Counted from the stretch's first letter, positions 17,301-25,007 are shown. The stretch: 35,616 bases of DNA from Mycobacterium sp. E787 (GCF_001668725.1 NZ_LZKL01000110.1:1-35616), one strand, 5' to 3'. A program made the numbers and translations. Notes: a model not told the origin generated them from the letters alone.

Positions 17301-18594
17301 GTGGGACGCCGACACCGGCCGGCAGCTGGGGCCGCCCTGGGAGACGCACACCGACGGCGTGACGGGTGTGGCGTTCAGCCCGGACGGACGCCGGTTGGCC
17401 AGCTGCAGCGTCGACAACACCGTGCGGTTGTGGGACGCCGAGACCGGACGGCAGCTGGGCTCCCCGCTGACCGGGCACACCAACGTGGTGCTCAGCGTGG
17501 CGTTCAGTCCCGATGGCCGACGGCTGGCGTCGGCGGGCTGGGACCACACCTTCCGGCTGTGGGACGCCACCGAGCCCCTCGCGGGAAACAACGGCATGGT
17601 GGACAGCGTGGCCTTCAGCCCCGACGGGCGCCTACTGGCCACCGGCGGCGAGGATCACACCGCCCGGCTGTGGAACGTGAGCACCCGTGAGCCCGCCGGG
17701 CCGCCGTTGACCGGGCACACCAGCACCGTGCTCGGCGTCGCGTTCAGCCCGGACGGGCACCGGCTGGCCACCGCCGGCGACGACGACACCGTTGTCGTGT
17801 TCGACGTCGGGACCGGTCGCCCGGTCGGCACACCGATCTCGGCGCACTCCGAGGGCGTGTCCAGCGTGGCGTTCAGTCCCGACGGGCGGCGGCTGGTGAC
17901 GGGCGGCGGGGACGGCACCGTGCGGCTGTGGGAGGCCGCCACCGGTCGGCCGAGCGGAGCACCGCTGACGGGGAGTGCCAGGACCGTATGGAGCGTGGCG
18001 TTCAGCCCGGACGGGCATCGGGTGGCGGCGGGAGGCCTTGACTACACGGTGCGGTTGTGGAACGCCGACACCGGCGAAGCCATCGGCACGCCGCTCGAGG
18101 ATCGCAGCGGGAAGGTCTACGGCGTGGCCTTCAGCCCGGACGGCCACCGCCTCGCCTCCGTCAGCGAGGACCACCTGGTGCGGCTGTGGAACGCCGACAC
18201 CGGCCACCTCGTCGGCGCCCCGATGAGCGGGCACACCGACGTGGCGCTCGGCGTGGCGTTCAGCCCCGACGGGCACCGGCTGGCCAGTGGCGGCCGAGAC
18301 GCCACCGTGCGGTTATGGGACGCCGACACGCAGCAACCGCTGTTCGGACCGCTCACCGGCCACGCCAACTCGGTGACCGCCGTCGCATTCAGCCCCGACG
18401 GGCAGCGCCTCGCCAGCGGCAGCGGCGACGGCACCGCAAGGCTGTGGCCGGTCACCGCCACCCCGAAGACCTTGTGCGACAAGCTTATTGCCAACATGAG
18501 CCACAAACAGTGGCGGGACTGGGTGTCGCCCGACATCCCGTACGTCGCGACCTGCCCCGGGCTGCCCACCCCGGCGGACGAGCCCGCGGGTTAG
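14389..18594 (+). CDS. TIR - nSTAND ATPase - TM - 14x WD40 receptor-like protein, copy 2
   Basis: 1401 aa and a full-length paralogue of the gene just upstream; its ATG is 16 bp after that gene's stop, so the two are co-transcribed. TIR domain from VFVSHSAEDR, putative catalytic Glu81 (QCRAEYR). ATPase with GPSGSGKSS at 212-220 and LPLDQAEELF with Asp320. Basic LRRRSRVLR then a hydrophobic span at about 673-693. The stalk motif LRAEAGDIFTRSAPGGD is followed by 14 WD40 repeats with a shortened seventh (WDATEPLAG), and the conserved LCDK...QWRDWVSPDIPY...CPGLP tail. Codon use is ordinary for a high-GC mycobacterium throughout, unlike the TIR parts of the next two genes. Expected to be a membrane STAND receptor with outward-facing propellers. 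Its divergence from copy 1 suggests the two recognise different ligands (inference). Confidence 0.86.
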   Translation: MSRVFVSHSAEDRRAAIALRNWLCEHRPQLVNEIFLDLGPDSVTGSAARWKRELFKNDSRCEAVICLVSAAWQASAQCRAEYRTSEGLGKQILVARLEDTGPSDITSEWQRCDLFAVGPQTPIEVPGAPPLRFNSAALDQLRRAIAGTGVGPENFVWPPAEDPLRAPYRGWEPFETLDAGVFFGRDAAIVRGLDEMRAMRLAGAKPLFVVLGPSGSGKSSFLRAGLIPRLQREDGRFAVLGIMRPERAALTGEHGFAAAIHSARQRLGLRGTRLGDIKRACLGDPDRIVRLLTEARSAAAKRLADVGRDGAAPTLVLPLDQAEELFSVDAGDQAEQFLTLLAASLREINAAGLGFVVAATIRTDSYEAMQNHRALDGLGSVLFNELRPMPASEFRDVIVGPAARTAEAEQHVRFSPALVQRLIEDAREGADTLPLLSLTLARLYTDWLDADVNELTVDDYEAMGGMRDVVNNEIDEILADSPHDRRTALAILRSAFIPWLATINPDSDQPVRRVARYRDLPEDSHPLIDALVRKRLMVRDERDGEVVIEVALESLLRQWNSLAGWLREERQHLLTADDVERGAAAWAGHDRNPSWLLTGTRLVDAESLAATAEFKERLLVAGEYLRASRVAEDASRMAEARRREAELRDARERQQTAEAHAVALRRRSRVLRAVVAGTAVVAVIAVVGAILAATASVHARSARRQAQSRFLDATAVRLRAEAGDIFTRSAPGGDVRAFQELLAADTLANTHDDRPLLHAAAVRSSTLKVADTGARVLAVSVSPDGHRLATGGDDNNVRLWSADTGQPLMAPLTGHTGMVTGVAFSPDGRRLATSSRDHTVRLWDTASGKPIGNPLTGHTDWVTSVAFGPDGHRLASGADDMTVRLWDADTGRPVGSPLTGHTDVVTGVAFSPDGQRVASGSRDKTVRQWDVGTGRPVGAPLAGHTNQVRSVAYSPDGHRLASGGDDNSVRLWDADTGRQLGPPWETHTDGVTGVAFSPDGRRLASCSVDNTVRLWDAETGRQLGSPLTGHTNVVLSVAFSPDGRRLASAGWDHTFRLWDATEPLAGNNGMVDSVAFSPDGRLLATGGEDHTARLWNVSTREPAGPPLTGHTSTVLGVAFSPDGHRLATAGDDDTVVVFDVGTGRPVGTPISAHSEGVSSVAFSPDGRRLVTGGGDGTVRLWEAATGRPSGAPLTGSARTVWSVAFSPDGHRVAAGGLDYTVRLWNADTGEAIGTPLEDRSGKVYGVAFSPDGHRLASVSEDHLVRLWNADTGHLVGAPMSGHTDVALGVAFSPDGHRLASGGRDATVRLWDADTQQPLFGPLTGHANSVTAVAFSPDGQRLASGSGDGTARLWPVTATPKTLCDKLIANMSHKQWRDWVSPDIPYVATCPGLPTPADEPAG

Positions 18595-18695
18595 TGGCCG
18601 TCGGCCATGTCTGACCGGATCTTTTGCGCCGCAACCCGTTTCGCGCGGGAATTGCTACTGGTTGAACCCAACACGCTGATCCTTGCTCAGGAGGC

Positions 18696-19322
18696 ATGAT
18701 GTCGGATGCGATGCAGGCTTTGCCGCCGGTGGTGGGGCGGGTGGTGCCGGAGTATGACGCGTTTTTGTCGTATACGCATCGGGATCGGTTGGTGGCTAGT
18801 GGGATTCAGAAGGGTTTGCATCGGGTTGGGCGGCGGTTGGGGCAGTTGCGGGCGTTGCGGGTGTTTCGTGATGACACCAATTTGGAGGTGAGTCCGGATT
18901 TGTGGGGCAAGATCACCGAGGCGATGGATCGGGCTCGTTTTTTGGTGATGGTGTTGTCTCCGGCTGCGGCTCAGTCGTATTGGGTGGATCGGGAGGTGGG
19001 GTATTGGTTGCAGACTCGGGGGCGGACGCAGTTGTTGTTGGTGTTGGCGGGGGGGCGGTTGCGGTGGGATGGCGTCGGGCAGCGGTTTGATCCGGGGTTG
19101 TCGGATGCGGCGCCGCCGGTGTTGACCCGGCCGGGTGTGTTGCCCACGGAGCCGTTTTTTGTTGATGTGAGTGCTGATGCGCCGTGGGATCCGCAGGCGG
19201 GGCCGTTGCGGGACAAGATCACGGCGTTGGCGGCGCCGATTCATGGCAAGCCCAAGGATCAGTTGGCCGGCGACGATCTGCGTGAGCAGCGCAGGTTTCG
19301 CCGGCTGCGCGCAGCCGCGATC
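18696..19322 (+). repeat. TIR cassette, copy A of a 627-bp near-identical duplication
   Basis: Aligned by eye with 21485-22111 (offset 2789) there are 8 mismatches in 627 bp, five of them in the first 40 bp. Identity begins at the start codon and stops abruptly at GCGATC, at the first codons of the membrane span; the following span sequences are unrelated base by base. Third codon positions are mostly G or T. This is the TIR-coding module only. Confidence 0.92.
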
Positions 19323-21488
19323 GCCGGGATGGTCGCGCTCACGGTGGTGTCACTGGTGGCGGCACTGATCGCCGTCGTGCAGCGCCAGGAGGCCATCCGC
19401 CAGCGCAACCAGGCGATCGCCGAACGGCTTACCGCCGAGGCGCAGTCCATGCTGGCCGGCGCCCGCGCCGGCGGCGACATCCGGGCATTCGGCGAATTGC
19501 TGGCGGCCCGAAAGGCGGCCCCATTGGGCCAGAGCGCCCTGCTGCACGCGGTGGGCCAACGCAGTACCACGCTCAAGGTTGTCGACACCGGGGCGGAGGT
19601 ACCCGGCGTCGCGTTCAGCCCCGACGGGCACAAAATCGCCACCGCCGGCGGCGGCCCGGATGGCACCGTGCAACTGTGGGACGTCGACACCGGCCGGCCC
19701 ATCGGCGACCCCCTCAAAGGTCACACGAACAAGGTGACAAGTGTGGCGTTCAGCCCCGACGGGCACCGACTGGCCAGTGGCAGTTGGGATGACACGGTGC
19801 GGTTGTGGGATGCCGACACGGGTCAGCCGATCGGCGACCCGCTCAAAGGGCACCAGGATTTCGTCGAAGATGTCGCCTTCAGTCCCGATGGTCACCTGCT
19901 GGCCAGCGCCGGCTGGGATCGCACCGTGCGGTTGTGGGACGCCGACAGTGGCCGGCCGGTCGGCGCCCCCCTGGGTGGTTACACAAGTTTCGTGCACAGC
20001 GTGGCGTTCAGCCCGGATGGGCACCTGCTGGCCACCGGCAGCTACGACGGCACGCTGGCGCTGTGGGACACCGACACGGCGCGCCTGATGGGTGCGCTGC
20101 AGGCCGGGCAAAAAGGCGGTCTGGTCACGGTGGTGTTCAGTCCCGACGGACGACGGATGGCCAGCGCCAGCGCCGACCGCACGGTACGCCAGTGGGACAC
20201 GGGCACCGGCCAGCCGATCGGTAGCCCGCTGAACCACCCCGGCGCAGTATTCGGCGTGGCCTATAGTCCCGACGGGCATCGGCTCGCCACCGCAGGCTCC
20301 GACGCCACGGTGCGGTTGTGGGACGCCGACACCGGCCATGCGCTGGGGGCCGCCCTCACCGGACACACCGATGCGGCGATCAGTGTGGCCTACAGTCCCG
20401 ACGGGCACCGGATAGCCAGCGGCGGGCGGGACCACAGTCTGCGCGTGTGGAATCTCGACGAGATACTCGCCGGCTACGCCTACGAGCTGGAGGGCGTGAC
20501 CTTCAGCCCGGACGGCCACCGGGTGGCCAGCGCCGGTGCCGGACCGCGGGGCGCGGTGTGGGTGTGGAACGCCGACACCGGCCAACCCGTCAAAACCCTT
20601 ACCGGCCATACCGATTCGGTGCTCGGCGTGGCGTTCAGCCCCGACGGGCATCGGCTGGCCAGCGCGGGCGCCGATCAAACGGTGCGGCTGTGGGACGCGG
20701 ACACGGGCGAGCCGATCGGGGCCCCCCTCACCGGCCACACCGGCATCGTGAGCAGTGTGGCGTTCAGCCCCGACGGGCATCGGCTCGCGAGCGCCAGCTG
20801 GGACCACACGGTGCGGCTATGGGACGCGGACACCGGCCAGCCGATCGGGGCGCCGCTTGACGGGCATACCGACGCCGTGTGGAGCGTGGCGTTCAGTCCC
20901 GACGGGCACCGGCTGGCCAGCGGTGGCGCCGACGACACGGTGCGGTTGTGGGATGTCAGCAGCGGTAAGCCGATCGGCGACCCACTCGCCGGGCACAGCA
21001 ACACGGTGGACAGCGTGGCATTCAGCCCCGACGGGCGCGTGCTCGCCAGTGCCAGTTGGGACCACACGATCCGGCTGTGGAACGCCGGCACCCACAGGCA
21101 GATCGGGGCCGCCCTCAAAGGCCACACCAACACGGTGACCAGCGTGGCGTTCAGCCCCGACGGGCACCGGCTGGCCAGCGGGGGTGCCGACCTGACGGTC
21201 CGGTTGTGGAACGCCGAAACCGGGCAAGAACTCACCGAGCCCTTCGTCGGCCACACCAACTTGGTTTCCAGTGTGGCGTACAGCCCCGACGGACAACGCC
21301 TCGCATCAGCGAGTATGGACCGCACGATCAGGCTCTGGCCCGCCCAGGCCACCCCGAAAATGCTGTGCGACAAGGTCAATTCCAACATGAGCCGCAAACA
21401 ATGGCGCGACTGGATATCGGCCGACATCGGCTATTCAACCCTGTGCCCGGGGCTACCCGTCACAGCCGACGGCTCCGGGGGCGCATGA
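18696..21488 (+). CDS. TIR - TM - 14x WD40 receptor-like protein, copy 1
   Basis: 930 aa. An AGGAGG ribosome-binding site directly precedes tandem ATGs at 18696 and 18699; the second has the better spacing. TIR domain at about residues 19-165 (YDAFLSYTHRDR...FRDDTNLEVS) with putative catalytic Glu100 in YWVDREVGYW. There is no ATPase: after RRFRRLRA a hydrophobic span (about 207-229) leads to a coiled stretch and the same stalk motif as in the nSTAND copies (LTAEAQSMLAGARAGGDIRAF). Then 14 WD40 repeats from about residue 302, the seventh shortened (WNLDEILAGYAYELEG), and the two-cysteine tail LCDK...CPGLP. Up to nt 19265 every Leu codon is TTG, every Phe TTT and every Tyr TAT, in sharp contrast to the C-ending codons downstream. 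Likely TIR (NADase-type) membrane receptor without its own oligomerising ATPase. Confidence 0.85.
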   Translation: MMSDAMQALPPVVGRVVPEYDAFLSYTHRDRLVASGIQKGLHRVGRRLGQLRALRVFRDDTNLEVSPDLWGKITEAMDRARFLVMVLSPAAAQSYWVDREVGYWLQTRGRTQLLLVLAGGRLRWDGVGQRFDPGLSDAAPPVLTRPGVLPTEPFFVDVSADAPWDPQAGPLRDKITALAAPIHGKPKDQLAGDDLREQRRFRRLRAAAIAGMVALTVVSLVAALIAVVQRQEAIRQRNQAIAERLTAEAQSMLAGARAGGDIRAFGELLAARKAAPLGQSALLHAVGQRSTTLKVVDTGAEVPGVAFSPDGHKIATAGGGPDGTVQLWDVDTGRPIGDPLKGHTNKVTSVAFSPDGHRLASGSWDDTVRLWDADTGQPIGDPLKGHQDFVEDVAFSPDGHLLASAGWDRTVRLWDADSGRPVGAPLGGYTSFVHSVAFSPDGHLLATGSYDGTLALWDTDTARLMGALQAGQKGGLVTVVFSPDGRRMASASADRTVRQWDTGTGQPIGSPLNHPGAVFGVAYSPDGHRLATAGSDATVRLWDADTGHALGAALTGHTDAAISVAYSPDGHRIASGGRDHSLRVWNLDEILAGYAYELEGVTFSPDGHRVASAGAGPRGAVWVWNADTGQPVKTLTGHTDSVLGVAFSPDGHRLASAGADQTVRLWDADTGEPIGAPLTGHTGIVSSVAFSPDGHRLASASWDHTVRLWDADTGQPIGAPLDGHTDAVWSVAFSPDGHRLASGGADDTVRLWDVSSGKPIGDPLAGHSNTVDSVAFSPDGRVLASASWDHTIRLWNAGTHRQIGAALKGHTNTVTSVAFSPDGHRLASGGADLTVRLWNAETGQELTEPFVGHTNLVSSVAYSPDGQRLASASMDRTIRLWPAQATPKMLCDKVNSNMSRKQWRDWISADIGYSTLCPGLPVTADGSGGA

Positions 21489-22111
21489 TGTCGGATGCGA
21501 TGCAGGTTTTGCCACCAGGTGTGGGGCGGGTGGTGCCGGAGTATGACGCGTTTTTGTCGTATACGCATCGGGATCGGTTGGTGGCTAGTGGGATTCAGAG
21601 GGGTTTGCATCGGGTTGGGCGGCGGTTGGGGCAGTTGCGGGCGTTGCGGGTGTTTCGTGATGACACCAATTTGGAGGTGAGTCCGGATTTGTGGGGCAAG
21701 ATCACCGAGGCGATGGATCGGGCTCGTTTTTTGGTGATGGTGTTGTCTCCGGCTGCGGCTCAGTCGTATTGGGTGGATCGGGAGGTGGGGTATTGGTTGC
21801 AGACTCGGGGGCGGGGGCAGTTGTTGTTGGTGTTGGCGGGGGGGCGGTTGCGGTGGGATGGCGTCGGGCAGCGGTTTGATCCGGGGTTGTCGGATGCGGC
21901 GCCGCCGGTGTTGACCCGGCCGGGTGTGTTGCCCACGGAGCCGTTTTTTGTTGATGTGAGTGCTGATGCGCCGTGGGATCCGCAGGCGGGGCCGTTGCGG
22001 GACAAGATCACGGCGTTGGCGGCGCCGATTCATGGCAAGCCCAAGGATCAGTTGGCCGGCGACGATCTGCGTGAGCAGCGCAGGTTTCGCCGGCTGCGCG
22101 CAGCCGCGATC
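21485..22111 (+). repeat. TIR cassette, copy B of a 627-bp near-identical duplication
   Basis: Partner of 18696-19322. The coded differences are few: A8V and V12G near the N terminus, one Lys to Arg and one Thr to Gly. The sequences before the start codon differ (AGGAGGC in copy A, GGGGGCGC in copy B), so only the coding module was copied or homogenised. Confidence 0.92.
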
Positions 22112-24259
22112 ACGGCGCTGGCCCTGTTGATGGTGGTAGCGGTGATCTCCGCGTTCGTCGCCGCCGTCCAGCGCCAGCACGCGATTTCGCAGCGCAACGG
22201 AGCCATCGCGCTGCGGCTCGATGCCGAGGCGCAGTCCATGCTGGCCGGCGCCCGCGCCGGCGGTGATATCCGTACCTTCGCGGAACTGCTGGCCGCGCGA
22301 ACCCTGGCCGCACCCGACGAGAGCGCGCTGTTGCACACGGTGGCCCAGCGCACCGCCACGCAGAAGATCGTCGACACCGGAAGTCCGCTCACCGGTGTCG
22401 CATTCAGTCCCCACGGGAACCGGGTCGCCACCGCCGCCGCCGGCTCCGAACACACGGTGCGGTTGTGGAACGCCGAGACCGGCCAGCCCGTCGGCAACCC
22501 CCTCAAGGGCCACACCGACACGGTGGCCGCCGTCGCATTCAGCCCGGACGGGCACCGGTTGGCAAGCGCCAGTTGGGATCACACGGTGCGGTTGTGGGAT
22601 GCCGACACGGGTCAGCAGATCGGTGCCCCTCTGAACGGTCACACCGGCGAAGTGGTCGGTGTGGCGTTCAGCCCGGACGGGCACCGGTTGGCAAGCGCCA
22701 GTTGGGATCACACGGTGCGATTGTGGGACGCCGACAGCGGCCAACCGATCGGGAACCCGCTCGCCGCCCACACCGGCAAAGTCACCGGCGTGGCGTTCAG
22801 CCCCGACGGGCATCGCATCGCCAGCTGCAGCTACGACGGCACGCTGCGGATGTGGGACACCGCGACCGGCCAACAGGCCGGCGCGCCGTTCACCGGGCCC
22901 ACCGGCAGGCTGCTGACCGTCGCATTCAGCCCCGACGGACAACGGCTGGCCAGCGGCGGCGACGATGCCACGGCGCGGTTGTGGGATGCCAACAGCGGCC
23001 AACAGATCGGCGCTCCGTTGAGCGCTCACACCGCGCCGGTTGCCGGGGTGGCGTTCAGTCCCGACGGGAAGGAGCTGGCCACCGCGGGTGACGACACGAC
23101 GGTGTGGTTGTGGGATACCGCCAGCGGTCACACGATCGGTGCCGCGCTCACCGGCCACACCGACTCGGTGAGCGGCGTCGCGTTCAGCCCTGACGGGCGC
23201 CGGCTGATCACCGGCAGCGCCGACCAGACGTTGCGGCTATGGAATCTCGGCCAGACCCTCGCGGGCGGTGACGAGCTGGGGGGAGTGGCCTTCAGTCCGG
23301 ACGGGCATCGGCTTGCCAGCGGCAGCGCCGACGGCACGGTGTGGTTATGGGACGCCGATACCGGCCGGCCGATCGGGCCGCCGCTGAAGGGGCACAACGG
23401 CGAGGTGCCGGCTGTGGCCTTCAGCCCGGACGGGCATCGGCTGGCCAGCGGTGGTGCGGACCGGACGGTTCGGCTGTGGGACGCCGACAGCGGCCGGCAA
23501 ATCGGGGCCCCGCTGGACGGGCACGCCGGGGCGGTCGACAGCGTGGCGTTCAGCCCCGACGGGCATCGACTGGCCAGCGCCGGCGCCGACCAGACGGTGC
23601 GGTTATGGGATGCGGATACGGGCCGACCGGCCGGGGCCCCCCTCGCCGCGAAGGCCGGCATCGTTTTCAGCGTGGCGTTCAGCCCCGACGGGCATCTGCT
23701 GGCCAGCGGCAACCAGAACCAGACGGTGCAGTTCTGGGATGCCGATACCGGCCGGCCCATCGGTCCCGCCCACAAGGAGCACGGCCAGTCGGTGTTGAGC
23801 GTGGCGTTCAGTCCCGACGGGCATCGACTGGCCAGCGCCAGCGCCGACCAGACGGTGCGATTATGGAACGCCGACACCGGACAGACCATCGGTGCTCCGC
23901 TCACCGGCCACACCGACGCGGTGATGAGCGTGGCGTTCAGTCCGGACGGACACCACCTGGTCAGCGGCGGCAGAGACCGCACCGTGCGATTGTGGAACGC
24001 CGACAGCGGCCGGCCGCTCGCCGAGCCGTTCACCGGGCATACCGACGTCGTCTGGGGTGTTGCCTACGGCCCCGACGGCCAACGGGTGGCGTCGGCCGGC
24101 CTGGACCGCACCGTACGATTGTGGCCCGCGCAGGCCGTACCAAAGATGCTGTGCGACAAGCTCGCTGCCAACGTGAGCCACACGCAGTGGCGCGACTGGG
24201 TGTCGCCCGACGTCGGCTATCGGACGCTGTGTCCCGGCCTGCCCGTCGCACCCGACTGA
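21485..24259 (+). CDS. TIR - TM - 14x WD40 receptor-like protein, copy 2
   Basis: 924 aa. ATG 21485 overlaps the previous stop (ATGA at 21485-21488), so translation is coupled; the open frame upstream is a shadow of that gene. The TIR domain is almost identical to that of the previous gene (putative catalytic Glu100). The membrane span (about 209-230, ALALLMVVAVISAFVAAVQ) and coiled segment differ, and the stalk LDAEAQSMLAGARAGGDIRTF is conserved. 14 WD40 repeats follow from about residue 300. The first is aberrant (SPHG instead of SPDG), the seventh is short (WNLGQTLAGGDELGG), and repeats 2 and 3 are nearly identical in DNA. Tail LCDK...CPGLPV. The stop lies 4 bp from the convergent cobS stop, leaving no room for a terminator. 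Same inferred role as its twin; the different propeller suggests a different ligand. Confidence 0.85.
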   Translation: MMSDAMQVLPPGVGRVVPEYDAFLSYTHRDRLVASGIQRGLHRVGRRLGQLRALRVFRDDTNLEVSPDLWGKITEAMDRARFLVMVLSPAAAQSYWVDREVGYWLQTRGRGQLLLVLAGGRLRWDGVGQRFDPGLSDAAPPVLTRPGVLPTEPFFVDVSADAPWDPQAGPLRDKITALAAPIHGKPKDQLAGDDLREQRRFRRLRAAAITALALLMVVAVISAFVAAVQRQHAISQRNGAIALRLDAEAQSMLAGARAGGDIRTFAELLAARTLAAPDESALLHTVAQRTATQKIVDTGSPLTGVAFSPHGNRVATAAAGSEHTVRLWNAETGQPVGNPLKGHTDTVAAVAFSPDGHRLASASWDHTVRLWDADTGQQIGAPLNGHTGEVVGVAFSPDGHRLASASWDHTVRLWDADSGQPIGNPLAAHTGKVTGVAFSPDGHRIASCSYDGTLRMWDTATGQQAGAPFTGPTGRLLTVAFSPDGQRLASGGDDATARLWDANSGQQIGAPLSAHTAPVAGVAFSPDGKELATAGDDTTVWLWDTASGHTIGAALTGHTDSVSGVAFSPDGRRLITGSADQTLRLWNLGQTLAGGDELGGVAFSPDGHRLASGSADGTVWLWDADTGRPIGPPLKGHNGEVPAVAFSPDGHRLASGGADRTVRLWDADSGRQIGAPLDGHAGAVDSVAFSPDGHRLASAGADQTVRLWDADTGRPAGAPLAAKAGIVFSVAFSPDGHLLASGNQNQTVQFWDADTGRPIGPAHKEHGQSVLSVAFSPDGHRLASASADQTVRLWNADTGQTIGAPLTGHTDAVMSVAFSPDGHHLVSGGRDRTVRLWNADSGRPLAEPFTGHTDVVWGVAYGPDGQRVASAGLDRTVRLWPAQAVPKMLCDKLAANVSHTQWRDWVSPDVGYRTLCPGLPVAPD
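22538..22736 (+). repeat. Direct repeat of one WD40 blade (129-bp period)
   Basis: Within TIR-TM-WD40 copy 2, nt 22538-22607 and 22667-22736 match at 68 of 70 positions. The period of 129 bp equals 43 codons, exactly one WD40 repeat, and the copies are repeats 2 and 3. Points to recent blade duplication or conversion within the gene. Confidence 0.8.
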
Positions 24260-24263
24260 TTCC

Positions 24264-25007
24264 TCAGCCCACCCGCACCAGCCCCGCCAGCGCCACAGCG
24301 CACACCGTCGTGGTGAGCTCGATCGCGGCGCCCAGCACGTCGCCGGTGATGCCGCCGAACCGGCGCACGCAGTGGGCCGCCAGCGCCGCGCCGCAGCCCA
24401 GCGCCACCAGCACCGCCACCGGCCCCTGCCACGGCCGCGGACCGGCCAGCACCGAAACGGCGAGCAGCGCGGCGAGCCAGGCGGCCAGCACCGGCGCGGG
24501 CTGGCTGCCGGCCACCCGGGCCCCCAGCGCGCTGCCCTCCGCCGCGGGCACCGACCGCCGACAGGCCAGCACCGCCGCGACCCGGCCCGCGACGACCGCC
24601 AGGACGACGGCCCCCGGTCGCAGCGCCGAGAAGGCCAACCCCTGCAACAGGATCACCAGCACGACGGCCGCCACGCCGAACGGTCCGGTCGACCCGTCGC
24701 GCATCACCGCCAGTGCCCGCCGGGGCGGGCCGTAGCAGCCCAGGCCGTCGGCCGTGTCGGCGACGCCGTCGATGTGCAGGCCGCGGGTCGCGAGCAGCAG
24801 CGCGCCCACCGCGAGCACGCCGGGCAGCGGGCTGGGCGGACCGAAAACAGCGGCGCCGCACCATGTCACGCCCGCGGCCAGCGCCCCCAGCGCGGCGCCG
24901 ACCACGGGCAGCGCGGTCATCGCGCCGCGGCCCATCGGCGCGTTCCGCGCGCCCGGCACGGGCAGCACGGTTCCAAATGCGAAAGCCGTTGCCACCGAAC
25001 GCATCAC
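24264..25007 (-). CDS. cobS: Adenosylcobinamide-GDP ribazoletransferase (cobalamin synthase)
   Basis: 247 aa integral membrane protein. It joins adenosylcobinamide-GDP with alpha-ribazole (or its phosphate) to give adenosylcobalamin (phosphate), the last assembly step. Seen: FGTVLPVPGARNAPMGRGAM at the N terminus, GLHIDGVADTADGLGCYG (the acidic D-x-x-A-D-x-x-D-G motif that binds the metal/diphosphate), then RDGSTGPFGV, followed by several hydrophobic spans and FGGITGDVLGA near the C terminus, all family hallmarks. The start is GTG 25007 (followed at once by ATG); it overlaps the cobT stop in GTGATG, so the two are translationally coupled. Convergent with the TIR-WD40 array, with a gap of 4 bp. 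Equivalent to Rv2208 of M. tuberculosis. Confidence 0.93.
   Translation of the reverse strand: MMRSVATAFAFGTVLPVPGARNAPMGRGAMTALPVVGAALGALAAGVTWCGAAVFGPPSPLPGVLAVGALLLATRGLHIDGVADTADGLGCYGPPRRALAVMRDGSTGPFGVAAVVLVILLQGLAFSALRPGAVVLAVVAGRVAAVLACRRSVPAAEGSALGARVAGSQPAPVLAAWLAALLAVSVLAGPRPWQGPVAVLVALGCGAALAAHCVRRFGGITGDVLGAAIELTTTVCAVALAGLVRVG

Noticed and set aside
18687..19244. Minus-strand open frame opposite the TIR cassette
   Set aside because: Its Arg/Gln/His/Pro-rich product results from the G/T-ending codons of the TIR strand; the same shadow appears opposite the second copy.
18595..24263. Transposase, integrase or attachment-site repeats bordering the island
   Set aside because: I looked for IS-like ORFs, tRNA ends and flanking direct repeats and found none in the window; the left border lies outside it.
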